Positions 1 to 13,740 are shown, counted from the first letter of the stretch. The stretch: 64,000 bases of DNA from Pachypanchax playfairii (GCA_006937955.1 SSNP01000024.1:2772712-2836711); one strand, 5' to 3'. The notes: generated from the sequence alone by a model not told the origin. Numbers and translations: made by a program.

Positions 1-420
1 TGTTAGGTTTTTTCCTTATTCTGTTAAAAACCCTTTATCATAGAAAATATAAGAAATGCGATCACTCAAGAAGGTTGGATCAATAACCCAGCTGGGGAGA
101 GTGAGTCAATTCCCTTCAAACACCAACTCTGACCACTTCCCCCAGCTCAGTCTTTTTATTCTCATAAGACACAGAACAGATAACAGTAAATCGTCATTCC
201 CAAATCAGTGGAGCCACCTGTAGCTGTTTAACAGTGACCTTGGATTACAAACAGGAGGTTCTGGGAAACAGCAGTGGGAAAGGAAGAGCATGTAACTAAA
301 ACAATCAGATAGCGAGGCCTGCATGAGAACCTGCACACATAAGTCACACAGAAGACATCTTTAAAGCATGAGTGTGTATAATTGATGTCGTTGCTTTACC
401 CTATCAACATGCATCGCTTA
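1..420. other. Gene-free stretch, nothing recognised
   Basis: No coding exon, repeat structure or RNA gene was recognised. The only open frame runs into the hAT-like repeat that starts near 421. Confidence 0.5.
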
Positions 421-1003
421 CGGCGTTTTTCCACTGGTACCTACTCAGCCCCACCCGGCTCCACTCGGAGCGGTTTGAGAGCATTTCCACTATCCATTTT
501 CGGGACCAAGCTGCTTTTTTTCATCAACCACCTCAGGAGGTGGTACGAACAAGGCTGATTCGGGCTGGGGCAATCTGTTATGCAGTGATTGGCTTACACT
601 AGAACCTCTTCACCTCTTCACTGCTGGCCTCTGATTGGTGTGAAGAAAAGAGCCATTAGTTAAATAGCGAAACAGCTAAACTTTTGAAAATGTTTGTTGT
701 TCTTACTGCTTGCATTAGAATTAAAAAACAATACAGAGAGTTGGACGTTTTTAAAGAGCTCATGGCTGCTCGTGGCTTCAGTTCAGTGGGCTTCAAAGCA
801 GTGTCAAGAGAAGCTGAAGATGATGAAAGCAGATACAGTGCTGTGAATAGACCACAACAGCTGGAGCGAAACTCCGCCCTTATCCACCTCTCGCCCTCAC
901 TTCTGTGAACACAATGGAAACACAACACGATACAAACCATATCGGGTCGGGCTGAGCCTGGGCAAGTCGGGCGGGGCTGAGTGGATAACAGTGGTAAAGC
1001 GCC
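421..1003. mobile_element. hAT-like non-autonomous DNA transposon (old copy)
   Basis: The left end (GGCGTTTTTCCACTGGTACC) and the reverse complement of the right end (GGCGCTTTACCACTGTTATC) are imperfect inverted repeats. The similarity continues through an ACTCAGCCCC(A/G)CCC block. This resembles a common fish hAT-derived repeat whose ends begin with a GGCG-TTTCCACT core. I could not find a convincing 8-bp target duplication, so the exact ends are uncertain. The small open frames inside (372-602, 684-908) have no recognisable domain and are treated as non-coding. Confidence 0.5.
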
Positions 1004-2095
1004 ATTAGAGTGTTTGAATTCTAAATGTCTAATGAAAATTTCTGTATTGAATGTAACGCTATTATTTTCATTCTTTTTTGGAATGTGACGTCACAACATT
1101 TGGTGCTATTTTATGCTACAGCTAATGTGAAACCATCGACAATAGTGCAATATAAAATATTAATGTTAAAGGCTTTGCTGACTTGGAAAATTAAAAAATA
1201 CACAAAATCTGCTGAGTATTCATTGCTAAATTGTGTAATTAATGTTAACAACAAATATTTAATTTGACTTTGATCAAACAAAAGCAAACGCATTCTTTAA
1301 TTTTACATAATGCCACATCCGTGCTGCAGTTCCGTACCTTTGTATTATATTGTCACAATAATCTTTAAAAATCGTCCAACTGTTTTAGACCTTTTTTCAT
1401 AATAACATTAATGCCTGATAAAAATGTGTCTCACTGTAGCTTCTTGAGCCGGACTGAGTGAGCAGAGAAAGATGTATGGTCAGTGAGAAAGAAAAGAGCA
1501 AGCAGCAGGAGCACACATTGTAGATCACTTTGCCCACATTCAACTCTCTGTGTTCAAGATATTTTTAGATCATTACCCGCAACAAACATTTAGAAATCCA
1601 GTAGTGCAGAGAGCATTCATTTGCGAAGATGGCCCCAGCAGGATGTTGCTCATACATTTTGTTGTTTTGTATGTCTGACATTTGCAAAGACATACTGTAC
1701 TGTCAGATTTTAGGTATGTTTAGAGAGAAGGTAACAAAATAACATTGAAATATTGGTATTATCCATTTTTAGTCAGCAGATCTAGTTTTTGAATATACAA
1801 TTTATATAAATTAACCATTTCTATATGTTGTTGAGAACAAGCAGTTAAAAATCTCTTAAATTGTTCTATTAAATGTTTGTGTTAACCTTTTTTTGATTCA
1901 ACTATTCCATATAATAAATGAATCATTGTTAAATTCATTGTTTGACTTTGTGACTTTTTTAAATAATTAGTAAAGGCCATATAATTACAGCTATTCAGTG
2001 TTTCACAATCAAACTGATTACTAAAGGGCTAATAACAGAGTAGAGCTGTGTTCTCAAAATTCCCTAAATTCAGTGTCTGACCCCATAGTCTAAAG
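1004..2095. other. Gene-free AT-rich stretch
   Basis: AT-rich DNA with only short, unconvincing open frames on both strands (for example 1025-1267 and 1111-1293, which are shadows of each other). No repeat boundaries or exons were recognised. Confidence 0.4.
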
Positions 2096-2321
2096 CAGGC
2101 ATCTCCAACCCTGGTCCTCGAGAGCTACTGTCCAGAAGGTTTTAGATGTGTCCCTGCTCCAACACAGCTGAATCAATTAACTGAATTACCTCTTCAGCAA
2201 GCCATCAAGTTTAGCAAAGGCCTGCTAATGAGTCATTCATTTGATTCAGCTGTGTTGGAGCAGGGATGCATCTAAAACATTCTGGACAGTAGCTCTCGAG
2301 GACCAGGGTTGGAGATGCCTG
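2096..2321. mobile_element. hAT-type MITE, 226 bp, with 8-bp target duplication
   Basis: The ends are long inverted repeats: the left begins CAGGCATCTCCAACCCTGG and the right ends with its near-perfect reverse complement. Pairing continues through the CTCGAGAGCTACTGTCCAGA block. The element is bracketed by identical 8-bp direct repeats GTCTAAAG at 2088-2095 and 2322-2329, the target-site length of hAT transposons. It encodes nothing, so it depended on a transposase in trans. Confidence 0.88.
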
Positions 2322-2455
2322 GTCTAAAGTAATTCAAACTAAATCCACAAGGAGAGACAGAAAAATACTGTCAACACATATGTTGAAGTTTGTGATTTTT
2401 TTATGAACTATAGTATAACTGTTGTACATAAAAGGTTTGTTTGCTGTTTTATTAA

Positions 2456-3002
2456 AGAGACCATTTCACACAAATTTCATGGCTTTGTGGTTATTTCTTA
2501 AGTATTAACCTGTAATATGAAACATTTTATATCTAAAAAACATTAGGAAACACTTATTAACAGACCATTCAATTTATCTGTGTCAAGATTCGTCAAGCTT
2601 CGGGGACCAACTCATTCATATTCATTATTCAAATTTGCTGGACTCAGATTGGCTAACAAACTAGCCTATGAGAGCAAGGCATACTATTTCCTTCCCCGCT
2701 GCGCATGGCAACAGGACACGTAGTGTCTTCCAGTTCGTTACGTCTTAACTTTTAGCCAGCAGCATGCTAAGCGTGGTTTCAACTGTGGGAGGTTATGAAT
2801 ACTAACGAGCAAAGAAGTTGTGATGAAACAGATACAAGCTGTTCGAACTCGGGTTTTATCGCCACCTACATAGTTTGAGAGATTGAAACTGGAAGAGAAG
2901 TTGTTGACCTGTTTTCACACCCACTATGAAGGTAAGAAAACCTGTCGAGCTAAAATATTCAACAGAAACCTCAGAAAAACTGTTTTTAATGGAAGGGCCT
3001 CT
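2456..3002 (+). mobile_element. TTAA-flanked non-autonomous element, copy A
   Basis: First of four copies in this window of a roughly 580-bp family (others near 10691, 38342 and 42069). It starts AGAGACCATTTCA and ends in TGGAAGGGCCTCT, an imperfect short terminal inverted repeat. It is flanked by TTAA at 2452-2455 and 3003-3006. TTAA targets with ends starting AG fit Kolobok or piggyBac-like transposons; the superfamily is my inference. No long open frame is present. Confidence 0.75.
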
Positions 3003-3201
3003 TTAATTTTTGTTTAAGCTAATTTACAGTAAAATGCAGGTTCTGAATTTTTTGTTTGTTTGCTTATCTTTGTTTTGTTTTTTATTTTTTTCTGATAAAG
3101 GTATCTGGTCCAGTTGATGAAATTTCACATGCACATTTTTACCCTCAGAAAAGTTCAAATCTAATGCAGTGGTGTTCTGTGGGAAGGTTGTGAACAGTTA
3201 A

Positions 3202-3685
3202 AGGTGGTAAAGACGATTTTGCCCTGAATGAGAAGCTTGTTGTTTTTCGAGTAGTGCGCATGCGTTGCAGCACCCACCCCCCACCCCCCTTCCTCTTCCT
3301 CCTCCTCTTCCCTCAACGGCAGAAACGCCTCAGTTAGAAATTTGTGAAGAAATCCCCCATTGTTTGTTTACTATCAACCACACTGGAGTTTTTTCTGGAA
3401 CTACTACAACTTTATTTCTTCGAACATGTCAGATCATCAATGGTAAAGGGCTGTTTATTGTTACTTTTAGCAGTACAAGTGTGACTGACAATCTAGTAGC
3501 CAATAGATAACGAAACAGGTTTGTTATCTTTTGGTTACTTTATTTCAAGCCTCACCAGGTCTATGATTTATGAATATAATAACTTTTTCTTGTGGAAACC
3601 ATGAGTGTAAGAATGCTACATGTCGATAAAATGATCTTAAAGTAAATTTGAGGTCTAAATTTGCTACAAAATCCTCTTTACACCT
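3202..3685. mobile_element. TTAA-flanked non-autonomous element (second family)
   Basis: The left end reads AGGTGGTAAAGACGATTTTG. The reverse complement of the right end reads AGGTGTAAAGAGGATTTTG. They form a roughly 20-bp terminal inverted repeat with few differences. TTAA lies immediately outside both ends (3198-3201 and 3686-3689). The middle contains a C-rich run and an open frame at 3265-3510 with no recognisable domain. It is probably a non-autonomous Kolobok or piggyBac-like element. Confidence 0.65.
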
Positions 3686-3689
3686 TTAA

Positions 3690-4764
3690 TATCTTACCTG
3701 TTGAAACATATATCAGTACTGATCAGACAGATATGCTGACGGGTCAGTTCCAAAGTGGATTTCTGTTGCCTTAAATTAACTTCAGTCTCATTCAAATGTT
3801 GTTTTCTTAAATCTACTGTGTTACTGTCGTTACCCAGCAGTGAGTAGAGTTATATCTTCAGGTTAATCCAGAGGGCAACTGGACTTTTTCATCTAAAATG
3901 TTTCACCTTTTATTCAAAAAGCTTCTTTGTGGTCATGAAGATCAACATGTCCTGGATGACTGAAAGTCTATACAAATATATCTCCAGGTTATATGGGGAC
4001 AAGCTGTCCTGAGAAGACTGCAATCTGAAACAAAAAGGATACAAATCATTCACGCCAGCTTAACGTCAGACATGTTTGTGTCGGCATGAGATCAGTGTCA
4101 TTTACTTTGTGAATCAGATGCTGAGAGAGCGATGGCAAATGCTAGAATTGGGTACAGTTCATGCTAAATGAATCACCCCATCTGTTCTTTATTTCTGTGA
4201 ACATGGTCTGATCCATGTGCTTTTGTAGAAATACTAAAGCAAAAAACATTTATGTCAATTTATACTGACACTTTTGTTGTACATATTGCACAAAAATGAA
4301 CAGAAATACCTAAAAATACATTTTTATTTTTCAGCGGTGAATAAAAGCAACCACAAGTAAATATTTTGGACACAACTTGCATATTTTACGTTTATTTTTT
4401 TAGATGTTTTGACATCCTTTTGGCTAAAATCATGAAGATGTCAACTTGTAATTCAGACCCAAACTTTGCTGATTGAGATATATTGTCACATAGTGATATT
4501 GTGTATGTCTTTTAAGTCACAGAAGAACATTTTCACAAGTGTATTGATTGTGAATTTCTCTGAAACAAGGTTATTCATTCATCCATCTTTTTCTGTATCC
4601 ATTCATTCTTGCATATTTGCGGTGGGCTGGTGTGTGTTTCCAGCAGTCACATAGAGGAGGGACACATCCCTTGTCCACAAAGAGACAAATAACTATGTAT
4701 ACACACTCATGCTGATGGCCAGTTTGCAGATGTCAATTAACCCAACAAGCATGTTTTTGGTCTG
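3690..4764. other. Gene-free stretch
   Basis: No exon, repeat end or RNA gene recognised; AT-rich intergenic DNA. Confidence 0.4.
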
Positions 4765-4766
4765 TA

Positions 4767-5067
4767 CACTCTCAGAAATAGAGGTACGAGACAAGAACAT
4801 TTTTGTACCTATAGGTAAATTGTTTTAAAATGTTCCCTTAAAAGTACAATATTGGTCTCCAAAAGGCCAGAAATGCCCCTTAGAGTGTTCAAATTGATAT
4901 AAAGTACAAATTTGTACCATTACAACTGCACCTGCAACCCTGGCCAAGGCTGGTTAATCTCCATTTTATTATGTTTAATAACCCTAACCCTGTTAAAGGA
5001 ACATTTTAAAACAATTTACCTATAGGTACAAAAATGTCCTTGTCTCGTACCTCTATTTCTGAGAGTG
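4767..5067. mobile_element. MITE with ~75-bp terminal inverted repeats
   Basis: The left end starts CACTCTCAGAAATAGAGG. The right end is its reverse complement, and pairing runs for about 75 bp with a single substitution over most of its length. TA dinucleotides at 4765-4766 and 5068-5069 look like the target duplication, which suggests a Tc1/mariner-type transposase acting in trans. The 301-bp element is non-coding and could form a long hairpin. Confidence 0.8.
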
Positions 5068-5069
5068 TA

Positions 5070-8000
5070 GGAGGAAACTGGAGCACATGGGGGAAAACCC
5101 ATACAAACACAGAAGACCATCATGCAAACTTTATACAGAACAGTCCCACTGGGAGTTGAACCTGCAGCAACATTACTAAACCGTACCACTATGTAGCTTG
5201 ACACAAAACACAAGTTGAGTGAGTGTGACCCAAACTGAGAATTGAGAGCAGACAGAAAACATTTTTTTGTTCTTCGTGCACATCACTCACCTAGATGACA
5301 CAAAAACGACGCCATATTTCACCAGCGTGTCTTTTAGAAAAACACTTGTAGTGACTTTATTAACAATCGGCTGCTCAAACCAATCAGACTCTTAAACAAC
5401 ACGATCAATCGAATGTCAGTTTATGCATTAGTGAGCGAATGCTAAAAAGCTTTTATACATCTGCAGAGAACAAATGCTATTTTGATCAGTCTGAATACTA
5501 ATTCACTACCTTTTAACATAATGCATGAACGCATGAATTTGTTTGTCGTGCAGCTAAACCTGCATTTATGTTCTTCTGATTATATGTGTTTATCTTTACC
5601 ACTGAACTTCTAGCTGCTGAAAAGCTTCCAAGTTCTTTTTACTGCAATGACTCAAACCAATCAGACCTTCAGATTTTTCTTTCAGATGTCCTCAAAAATA
5701 GGCCTGTTGTAGAGACTTCCATATATATCCATCTTTTTTCTGCCTTCCTCTCAAAGCTCTCACGGTTTGAAGCGATGGATCATTTCATTGAGTGCTCTGT
5801 TTTGTATTGAATTGGTCGTCCAAATTGCTGTGGGTAAGAAACGGTCCGAAAGAACTAGGAGAGCAGATTTCTGTGCTTGAGTGTCAGATTTTTATCACTC
5901 GCTCAGCATTAGCAATAAGAAGCAGCCTTAAGCGGAGCGCGAAATGAAGAGATCGCTGAAGAAAAGTCTGAAGATTATCTGATGCTGCTTCTGCTGCAGC
6001 CACCATGAGTGTGTTGGGAGGTTTTTTTTTTCAATAAAATGGGCTTTACATTGCAAATAAAACAAGCATGGGAGTGACAAAATAGCTCTCTTCCTATTGG
6101 AGAGTGTTAATATTATTAATTTCGTGTAAAGGGTTGATTTGACTTCAAGAATGTGGCTGTAATTAGATGTATTGTTGGTGTGAAGTGATTCAGTGCCAGA
6201 GATAGTACTTGGTTGTCACATTTTATGTATCATGAATAAATTTGCCTCTGCAGTTTTTCTTTTTCAGCTGCAATAACTGAACATTTCCCCTCCATGTAAC
6301 ATTCTGTCACTTTCTCATATGTTTGCTCCCCTATTCCTTCCACAGGTGGGGGTATCTGCAAGGCAATCAAGGCTTTCAAACACAGCAGAACGATTAGGCT
6401 TTTCTCTTGCTGAGGTCAAATAACAGGTGGTTGTTGCTGTTTTGGGATTGCCGTGAAGTGTGTGAATGCAGACACAATAAAGGAACAAATGTGGGAGGGT
6501 GAATATTTCGTCAGGACTTGAAGAGGGAGAGAGGTAACGTGGGTCCCTTCTCTCTCTGCCCTTATTCCTCTGTCACTCGCACTCAGAGCTTAGTGAGGAA
6601 CACCATCTGACTCTCTTCACATCAATGTAGGCTTTTTATTCAGGCTGCAGGGAAGCAATTGCTACTAGAAATTTTAGGATCTGCAAGAAAAGGGACCAAA
6701 AATAGAAAAAAGTCAATACCATTTACAAAAGTGAAGAAAAACGGGGGAATTTTCTTTCATTTGCAAAGGTAAGAGCGTCTTTATCTGCTGATTTACTGCA
6801 CTGAAACTGATGCTTGTGCATTAAAACAAGTGATGAAATTCACATGGGATATGTTGGTTTCACATTTTTGTCCTGGTTGTTTTTACAATTTTCAGGTTGT
6901 TCTTTGCTTATATATTTGTATATTTGTCCATTTTAGATCATTACTTAATTCTTAGAGCAATAGTCTTTATAGTGAACAAACAAGAGCTGGATGGAATTTA
7001 TAAAACTTTATAAAAAATATAAATTAAAGCATTAAAGGGTTTAATTAGAGGCAAGTATAAATTGGCCAGATGAATGCCAATTTGCAGAATTTGTGGTATT
7101 TGGGTGTGTAGTCAGAGTGCAGGTTTATAAAGCTAAAGTATTTGGTTGGGAACATCGTGAGGACAAACTGTAGTTCACTTGTGGGTTTTTTTTCCTCACA
7201 CAGGGATTTATCCTATTTTGTGGAATGTGGCACATAAAATGCAGCAATTTTGAGAATTTAACTAAACAACATTAAAAGAAAATTGAAAAAAATATATCTG
7301 AACTGCTTTTACTCATTATAACTTGGAAGATAAAATATTTTTAAGTGTAAAGTAATTATTTTTTCATAAGAAATTTTAAAAGAACCTTATGGATTACAGA
7401 ACATAGAGTTTAATTCCTGAATAGAATTTAAAAAAGAAACCACAGTGTTACCGGCACTCCATCCATTCTTACAGCACAGTCACAAGGACTTATACTCAAA
7501 TTAAAATTTTAAATTAATCACTTCTTTCCTTTGAATTTCCTCATTTTTTTGTTTTTATTGGTTGTGAATTTAATTGATTTAATGCTAAGCAATACTGCTT
7601 ACAATCTCTGATCTTATAAAAAAAAGTAATTAAACAGAAATAAGACTCCAAGTACCTGGTAAAAACACTTTGAAATCAAAACATGTAGGTTTTTTCAATA
7701 ATTTTGATAATATTAACATTAAAAATAACCAGTTTTTCTTGTAAGGTGATTCATTAACGATGCCCTGCAGCAGCCTTTCACAGGAGAAACTGTAGTTGTG
7801 GATTTCAACCTGATATGTTTATCTAAAAAAAGAAAGTTGTTGACTAAATTGATGCTGTTAGAGGAGCTTTGACCCCTGATAATGAAATGGTCAGCAGGCG
7901 ATAATAACATTTAGGCAGCAATTGATCATTAGCCCTGCAGACTCAGAGGAAAAGTGGAGCTGCGGTGGGAAATTTCTGAGCCCGAGACACAAAATGTCAG

Positions 8001-10690
8001 TTTCTTGTTTGGACTTTAAAATGTTTTACATTGTAAGTGGCAATTATACATTGTTTTTAGGACCTGTTAGACTTAAATAATGAGGGATAATATTAGTTCA
8101 GCTCCTTCAAATTGCATAGGATCACCTTTGCCCTCATTTCTGTCTCACATTTGTCCAATCTCCGTCTCCAGTATGTGGACGCCTCGGCAAGCTCAGACTG
8201 AGTGACATGCAGAATTCATGCAAAGTGCTCAGAAAAAGAAAATGTCAGCAGTCAGACGGAGAGAGAGAGGGTGCAAAATAAGTGAATGCGGAATAATATA
8301 GGTAAAAGAAAGGCGACTAAACAGGAAGAGCGATCGTCTACAAGAGTTGTCCTTCCTGTTTTGCATTTTGAAGGTACTCAATTCTCATCACGCCTCACAA
8401 ATTAGCTGCAAGGTCTGGATGCTTTCCACAAAGGCCATGGCAACAGCGTTACTAGGCAAGGGTGGGTTCCTTCGAAGCTATCAATTGAGGTAGATGTTAG
8501 GAGACCAGATGGGATCAGAACACATGCTCCTGCTGTGGATCACAAACATGTGCTTTAAAAATTAGGAGCTGAAGACACTTTGCAGTCTGCCGTGAGTCTA
8601 GCTGCCGCTTAAGTGAAGGAGTGATTCTGAGAAAGTAATAGTTACTGACAAGTTTTAAATTGGACATAGAGAATCTTCTAAGAGGCTCTTCAAACTGATT
8701 GCAATGATGCTACAGTACACACATTGAGTCAGTGAAGTGGATCCATCTGCTTTAAAATTGAACATCTATCTGAATCATTTTCTCCTGCTGGGAGGAGATG
8801 AATAGATTCAGCTGTACTGTCACCTTTCTTAACCCAGACTTTATTATGAGATCTATTATTTACCAGGATTTATGCATGTGGACAGGACAGTCTGAGTGGC
8901 AGTCAATAGTCTTCAATTGACTTTAATTGGGATCATCACCCTTTGATGAAACAGAGAAAAAACATTGATTAACAGTCATACACAACTCTGTTCCACTACA
9001 CAATCCATAACCATTAGAAGAAAGCATGTTTTTTATTCTTCTTGTTGTTTTTGATCGATTTTTTTAAACTCTTTGCTGTTTTTTTATGTTAATGTTTATG
9101 CCTCCAGAATCTGTTTCATGGAGATTAATTGGAAATATCGTCTGTAGAAAGTAGGAACTTAAGACTTTCTTCCGTTGTTGAAAAACGACGCTAAGCGAGT
9201 AGTTGACCACAAAACTCTCAACCCTTTTGTTGACTGAACTGTCTATGGTTTTACAATGCTGTATCATATTATGGCATTAAACATTGAGATGCCACATGCT
9301 AACAAGCAGCATGGAAGTGACAGAGTGAAGCAAACCATCAATCATCCCTGTCCAAAATATGAAAATTGCTGTCATCTAAAGAGTGTCCTTTGTCCTTTAG
9401 CTGCAGGTGGACTACAGAGTCTGGACTTGAGGATTTGTGCTGGGGCATGTGGTTGTTTGGTTTTACCCATAATGAGATGTTAAAAATCTTTGCTAGACTG
9501 AATTGCAGTTTATATTTGTGAGTTTAAGTTTGAGATTCAGATGTCAGACAGTTTGTCTTCAAGTAGATGGTGTGAGTCCAAACGTGTGTGTGTGTTGGGG
9601 GTGGTAGGTGTCTTATTTATGTGCATGGAAGGGGTGGGATTTTATACTTACACTGTAACCAGACCCTAGTGCGCACAATTTGTTTCTACTTCCAAATTCT
9701 GTCTGGATGTCTGATTAATTAACAAAAAATATCAATGACTAGAGAGCGTGTGAAGTCTGTTTACTACTAGTGGAGTCTGATGTTTTCAAAAGTCACACAA
9801 TCTCAAGGAGGACTAGAAGATTATTCCACTTGATCCGCTCACACTAATTAGTAAACAGCTGAACGTATGACTTGAATATTTATTCTACTTTTGTTGAAAC
9901 TTACTGAAGAAAACAGCTTATAAAAATAAAAAACATGTTGTGCTTCTCTGGATGTTCCCTAATTCACAACTCAGAGGGAGGCTGAGATGTTGTTTTTTTT
10001 AAATAGACTGTGCTCTGGCTGGCATGCATGGCACCCCACAAGGCTTTGTTCAGCAAAACCTGAAATCGAAAAGATTTATTTGTGAAGATGTGATGCAAAC
10101 CGCACAATCATAAACAGTGACTGTACTGCAATGCAAAAAGCTGCAAAGCTTCAGTTACTTCAGTGCAGATTCAGTACAACTGATTTCAGCATTCTAAAGT
10201 AGTTTAATAGATCTTTAACAAATATTTATTTAACCCTTTGAAACATGATACATTAAATAGTATTCAGAAAACCATTTTTCAGAATGTTTGATGGATATTA
10301 ACGATAAATAATTAATATATATTGTAATATATAATATATAATGTATATTTTACTGAGTATACAATAATACAATTTTACACTCTTGCTACATGTAGTTGTT
10401 TTCTTCTGCAGATATATATTACATTATTACAGGATTAGGAAAATACTAATACTTTTATAGAGACAGAACTCTTGGAAAGAAGCATCTCAAATATGATAAA
10501 ATTAGTTTTAAGGAATGCCCATATTTTGATCTGAGGGGGAATTTCTCCTCACAAAATTAAGTTTGATATATAAAAATATTTATTTTTCTCCAGACGTGTG
10601 CCAAAAAAATAACCCCAAGAATATTTCATAAAAGAAAACAAACCTAAGTTTTAAAAAAAAGATCTGAATTCAACGTGTTTTCTTAAAACT
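5070..10690. other. Long gene-free stretch
   Basis: I found no exon with recognisable protein similarity or coherent splice sites on either strand. All open frames are short (75 codons or less). A short GT-rich tract lies near 9585. The stretch may hold regulatory DNA, but nothing in the raw sequence identifies it. Confidence 0.4.
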
Positions 10691-10954
10691 GTCATGCACA
10701 GCAGGGAGGGAAACAGGAAGCCATGCTCTCATAAGCTAGTTTGTTAGCCAATCTGAATTCAGCAAATTCGAATAATGAATATTAATGAGTTGTTGCCTAA
10801 AGCCTGATGAAACCTGACGATTTTTGACGCAGACAGATTGAAAAGTCTGTTAATCAGTGTTTCCTGACGTTTTTTAGATATAAAATGTTTCATGTTACAG
10901 GTTAATACTTCAGAAATAACCACAAAGTCCTGAAATTTGTATGAAATGACCTCT
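10691..10954 (-). mobile_element. TTAA-flanked element, copy D, truncated
   Basis: This matches one end of the 580-bp family seen at 2456, 38342 and 42069, in the same orientation as the copy at 42069. It retains the block reading ACCACAAAGTCCTGAAATTT and ends TGACCTCT followed by TTAA at 10955-10958. The other half is missing, with the break near 10691, so this is a deleted relic. Confidence 0.7.
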
Positions 10955-10958
10955 TTAA

Positions 10959-12714
10959 TTTAAAAGAAAAGAATGGAAAGGAAGGAAAAGAACTGTAGAA
11001 TAATAGAAGATTTCAAAGACTTTAACCATAAAGAGTTGAACCCATTAAAAAAAATGATTGTGATCTATATGCATAACGTCACTTTGGTGCATCGTGAGTC
11101 TGGTTAGTGAACGCACCCCTGTGTTTTCTACAGACTGACAATTTAGTGTTCACTCTGAAGGGTCAGGAATTACCTGCGTGCTGTCGGACATGATCAGCAT
11201 TAGACCGTGCCAAATTGGCTGCAAAACATCATAATGGCTACAAGCACATAAATCTGAAACCAGCATGAACATAAATCAGGCTGCACCGCCAGGATTCACT
11301 TTTTAATTTGAGTGCATGCAATTTACAGCTTCACACATTTTTATCAACATTGAAAGAAAAAGAGAAAAAAAAACTTTTGAGTTACAAGAACACATTTGAT
11401 TGAGTGGAAACACTGATCTACGGCTAAAGGTCAGAATTTTGTTTTCAAAAGAGCAAAAAATTGACATTAATGAAAAAGCTTCAGAGACATTACAAATTCA
11501 TTTTAAATACAGGCTAGCTATTTACACAGTAGCCATCGCATCTGTTTGCTCTTTTATTAACTGCCAAAACTTAAAGGCCACATGATGATGAGGAGAAGCC
11601 CAGCGCTGCATCTGAGTTGGGTTTCCAAATGATGAAGACAAATGTCATCAGATGCAGAGCTCCAATCATAATGATCAGAAAAATGTGATTTAATAATAGC
11701 CGCATGTAATGACTACTCTACAATTTAAAATAACATTTTATTCTAGCAAACCCCACCCCTCTAGACCTGTCAGAATAGATCTTTAAATTAACAGGCACTC
11801 ACCACCATCATAATATAAAATATCATTAGTATCATAGTTTTAGCTTCATTATTATGAGTTTAGAATGAAAGTCACAGTTTTTGTAAGTTATTTATTGAAT
11901 AATTCTTAAATCCCCTGCCAAATGCTCTTTAACTTATGTTTCTAGCATGTTTATTCTCATTGTCACATCCTAAACTGATTGTGATGAGTTGAAACAGACA
12001 ATCGCCATCATTCCATCAGAATCAATGATTAATGATTGGAATTATTCTAAATTATGTAAAAATGGATTGACTGATATTTGATATTCATGAATATGAAGCT
12101 CTGATTCACAGATTTCCCGTCTTTGTGATATTTTTATGCTGGAGTACATTATGTATCTAACAGCTGCACTCAGCAGCAGCCAGAAATGGGCTCTGGCAGC
12201 CATTTAGAAAGCAAAGCAACCAGTGAGTAAAATGTTCCTTTACTGAAAAACATTGCAATGCGTTGACGTGAAAGAAAATTTCTATCATATCAGATGGCTC
12301 TGCAGAGAAGTTATAAACACTTCTAAAATATTTCTAATTTCACAAACTTTTTAATGCAAAAAACCTACTAAGGAATACTTTTCATCTCATTTTTTTAAAT
12401 TACATTTTTAAAATATATGCAGGTGCATTTCATCAAGGAAATCATGCATGAAAATAAGCCATCAGTCCATGGATACACTTTTTTAAGTAAAGCAGCCTCA
12501 TCACAGTTATTTGTTATGTGAGTTTTGGAAACAACATCAAATTTAGAAACAACATCCAACAAAGTTGTTTTATGCAAAAGTTCAAAGACATCATAACACT
12601 GTTACATGATGCAAATATTTGCACTGAGTCTTAATCATATTGAAGTTACCATCATAGTATCTGTAAATACTTACTGTTACACTTTCATCAGTGAGAATTT
12701 GAGCGTTTAAATTG
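10959..12714. other. Gene-free stretch
   Basis: No exon or clear repeat boundary recognised. Short open frames at 11400-11585 and 12395-12577 carry no domain signature. Confidence 0.4.
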
Positions 12715-12717
12715 GGT

Positions 12718-12870
12718 TTGCGTGGTGGTGCAGTTAGTTAGCATTACTGCCTCGTAGCATAAAAGTACTGGGTTTGACTCCTGGCTGCACAGTTTTGCAT
12801 GTTCTGCTAGTACATATGAGGATTTTCTCTGCAGGCTCTGGTTTCCATCCACAGACCACAATGTTAGGAT
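12718..12870 (+). repeat. tRNA-headed dispersed repeat (SINE-like), degraded
   Basis: The sequence contains a Pol III A-box-like motif (TGGTGCAGTTAGTTAGCA) and a B-box-like motif (GGGTTTGACTCC) at tRNA-like spacing. A tail with TTTGCATGTTCTGC and TCTGGTTTCCATCCACAG follows. It resembles a very abundant teleost repeat beginning with a tRNA-like head. It is diverged and is not a functional tRNA. Confidence 0.55.
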
Positions 12871-13283
12871 AATGGCAAACTAGCATTTGGCTTTAGCATG
12901 AATGGTCATTTGTCTCTGTGACAACAGAGCAGATCTATATGCTCAACTCTGTGTTAATAAAAACCCTTGTTGTACTTTTAATGGCATAAAACTCTGATGA
13001 AATGCAACATTATCATTCAGACTTAGGTTGTTTTGAAAAACATCTATATATCAGATATGTGTCAAAAAATCAGATTTTTGCCTTGCTGTTTTTTGGTGAC
13101 CTCTAAGGTCACTTATGCCCAATATCTCCTGCCTTAACCTTAAACCGGAGTGAGCAGTTGTAGAACGTGAATAGAGGAATGTTCCCATAGTCTCATAAGA
13201 TCATATGAAGAACCCAAAGAAAAACTATGATTTTAAATATCTATTTATTTATGTGATTTTTTTTTTAGTTCTAACTGCAGGCC

Positions 13284-13740
13284 ATGGATATCTTCATGGA
13301 CAAGAGTTTTGTCGTGACTGCTAACAGCAGTCATGAAACGGGAGGACCTGATGGCAGCAAAGGCCAAGGACTCAATCACAGCGACCCGTTGGACATGTTT
13401 GTGGGCATGGAGCTTCTTCAGAGATTCAAACCTCTCTTTCTGCCACTCTACAGCCTCGTTGTGGTCGTCGCCGGTGTTGGAAATACATTCTTGTTGGCTT
13501 GCATCTTAGCTGACAAGAAACTTCACAACGCCACCAACTTTTTCATCGGTAATTTAGCAGCAGGCGACCTGCTGATGTGTTTGAGTTGTGTTCCACTGAC
13601 TGTTTCTTACGCCTTTGACAGCCACGGCTGGGCTTTTGGGAGACCTCTCTGCCACTTGGTGCCCCTGCTGCAGTGTGCCACAGTGTTTGCTTCAGTGCTT
13701 TCACTTACTTCCATTGCAGTTGATCGCTATATTGTTTTAG
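13284..13740 (+). CDS. prlhr: prlhr-like exon 1 (N-terminus to end of TM3)
   Basis: Encodes residues 1-152, through the VDRYIVL motif, and ends in phase 1 at a GTAAGG donor. Splicing puts an alanine codon across the junction and continues into AHPVRKR of exon 2, the expected second intracellular loop. Reading on past the donor adds only a few unrelated residues before a stop. Confidence 0.87.

Noticed and set aside
4978..4995. Telomere-like CCCTAACCCT near 4982 and again near 49693
   Set aside because: Only two repeat units each; too short for an interstitial telomeric array.
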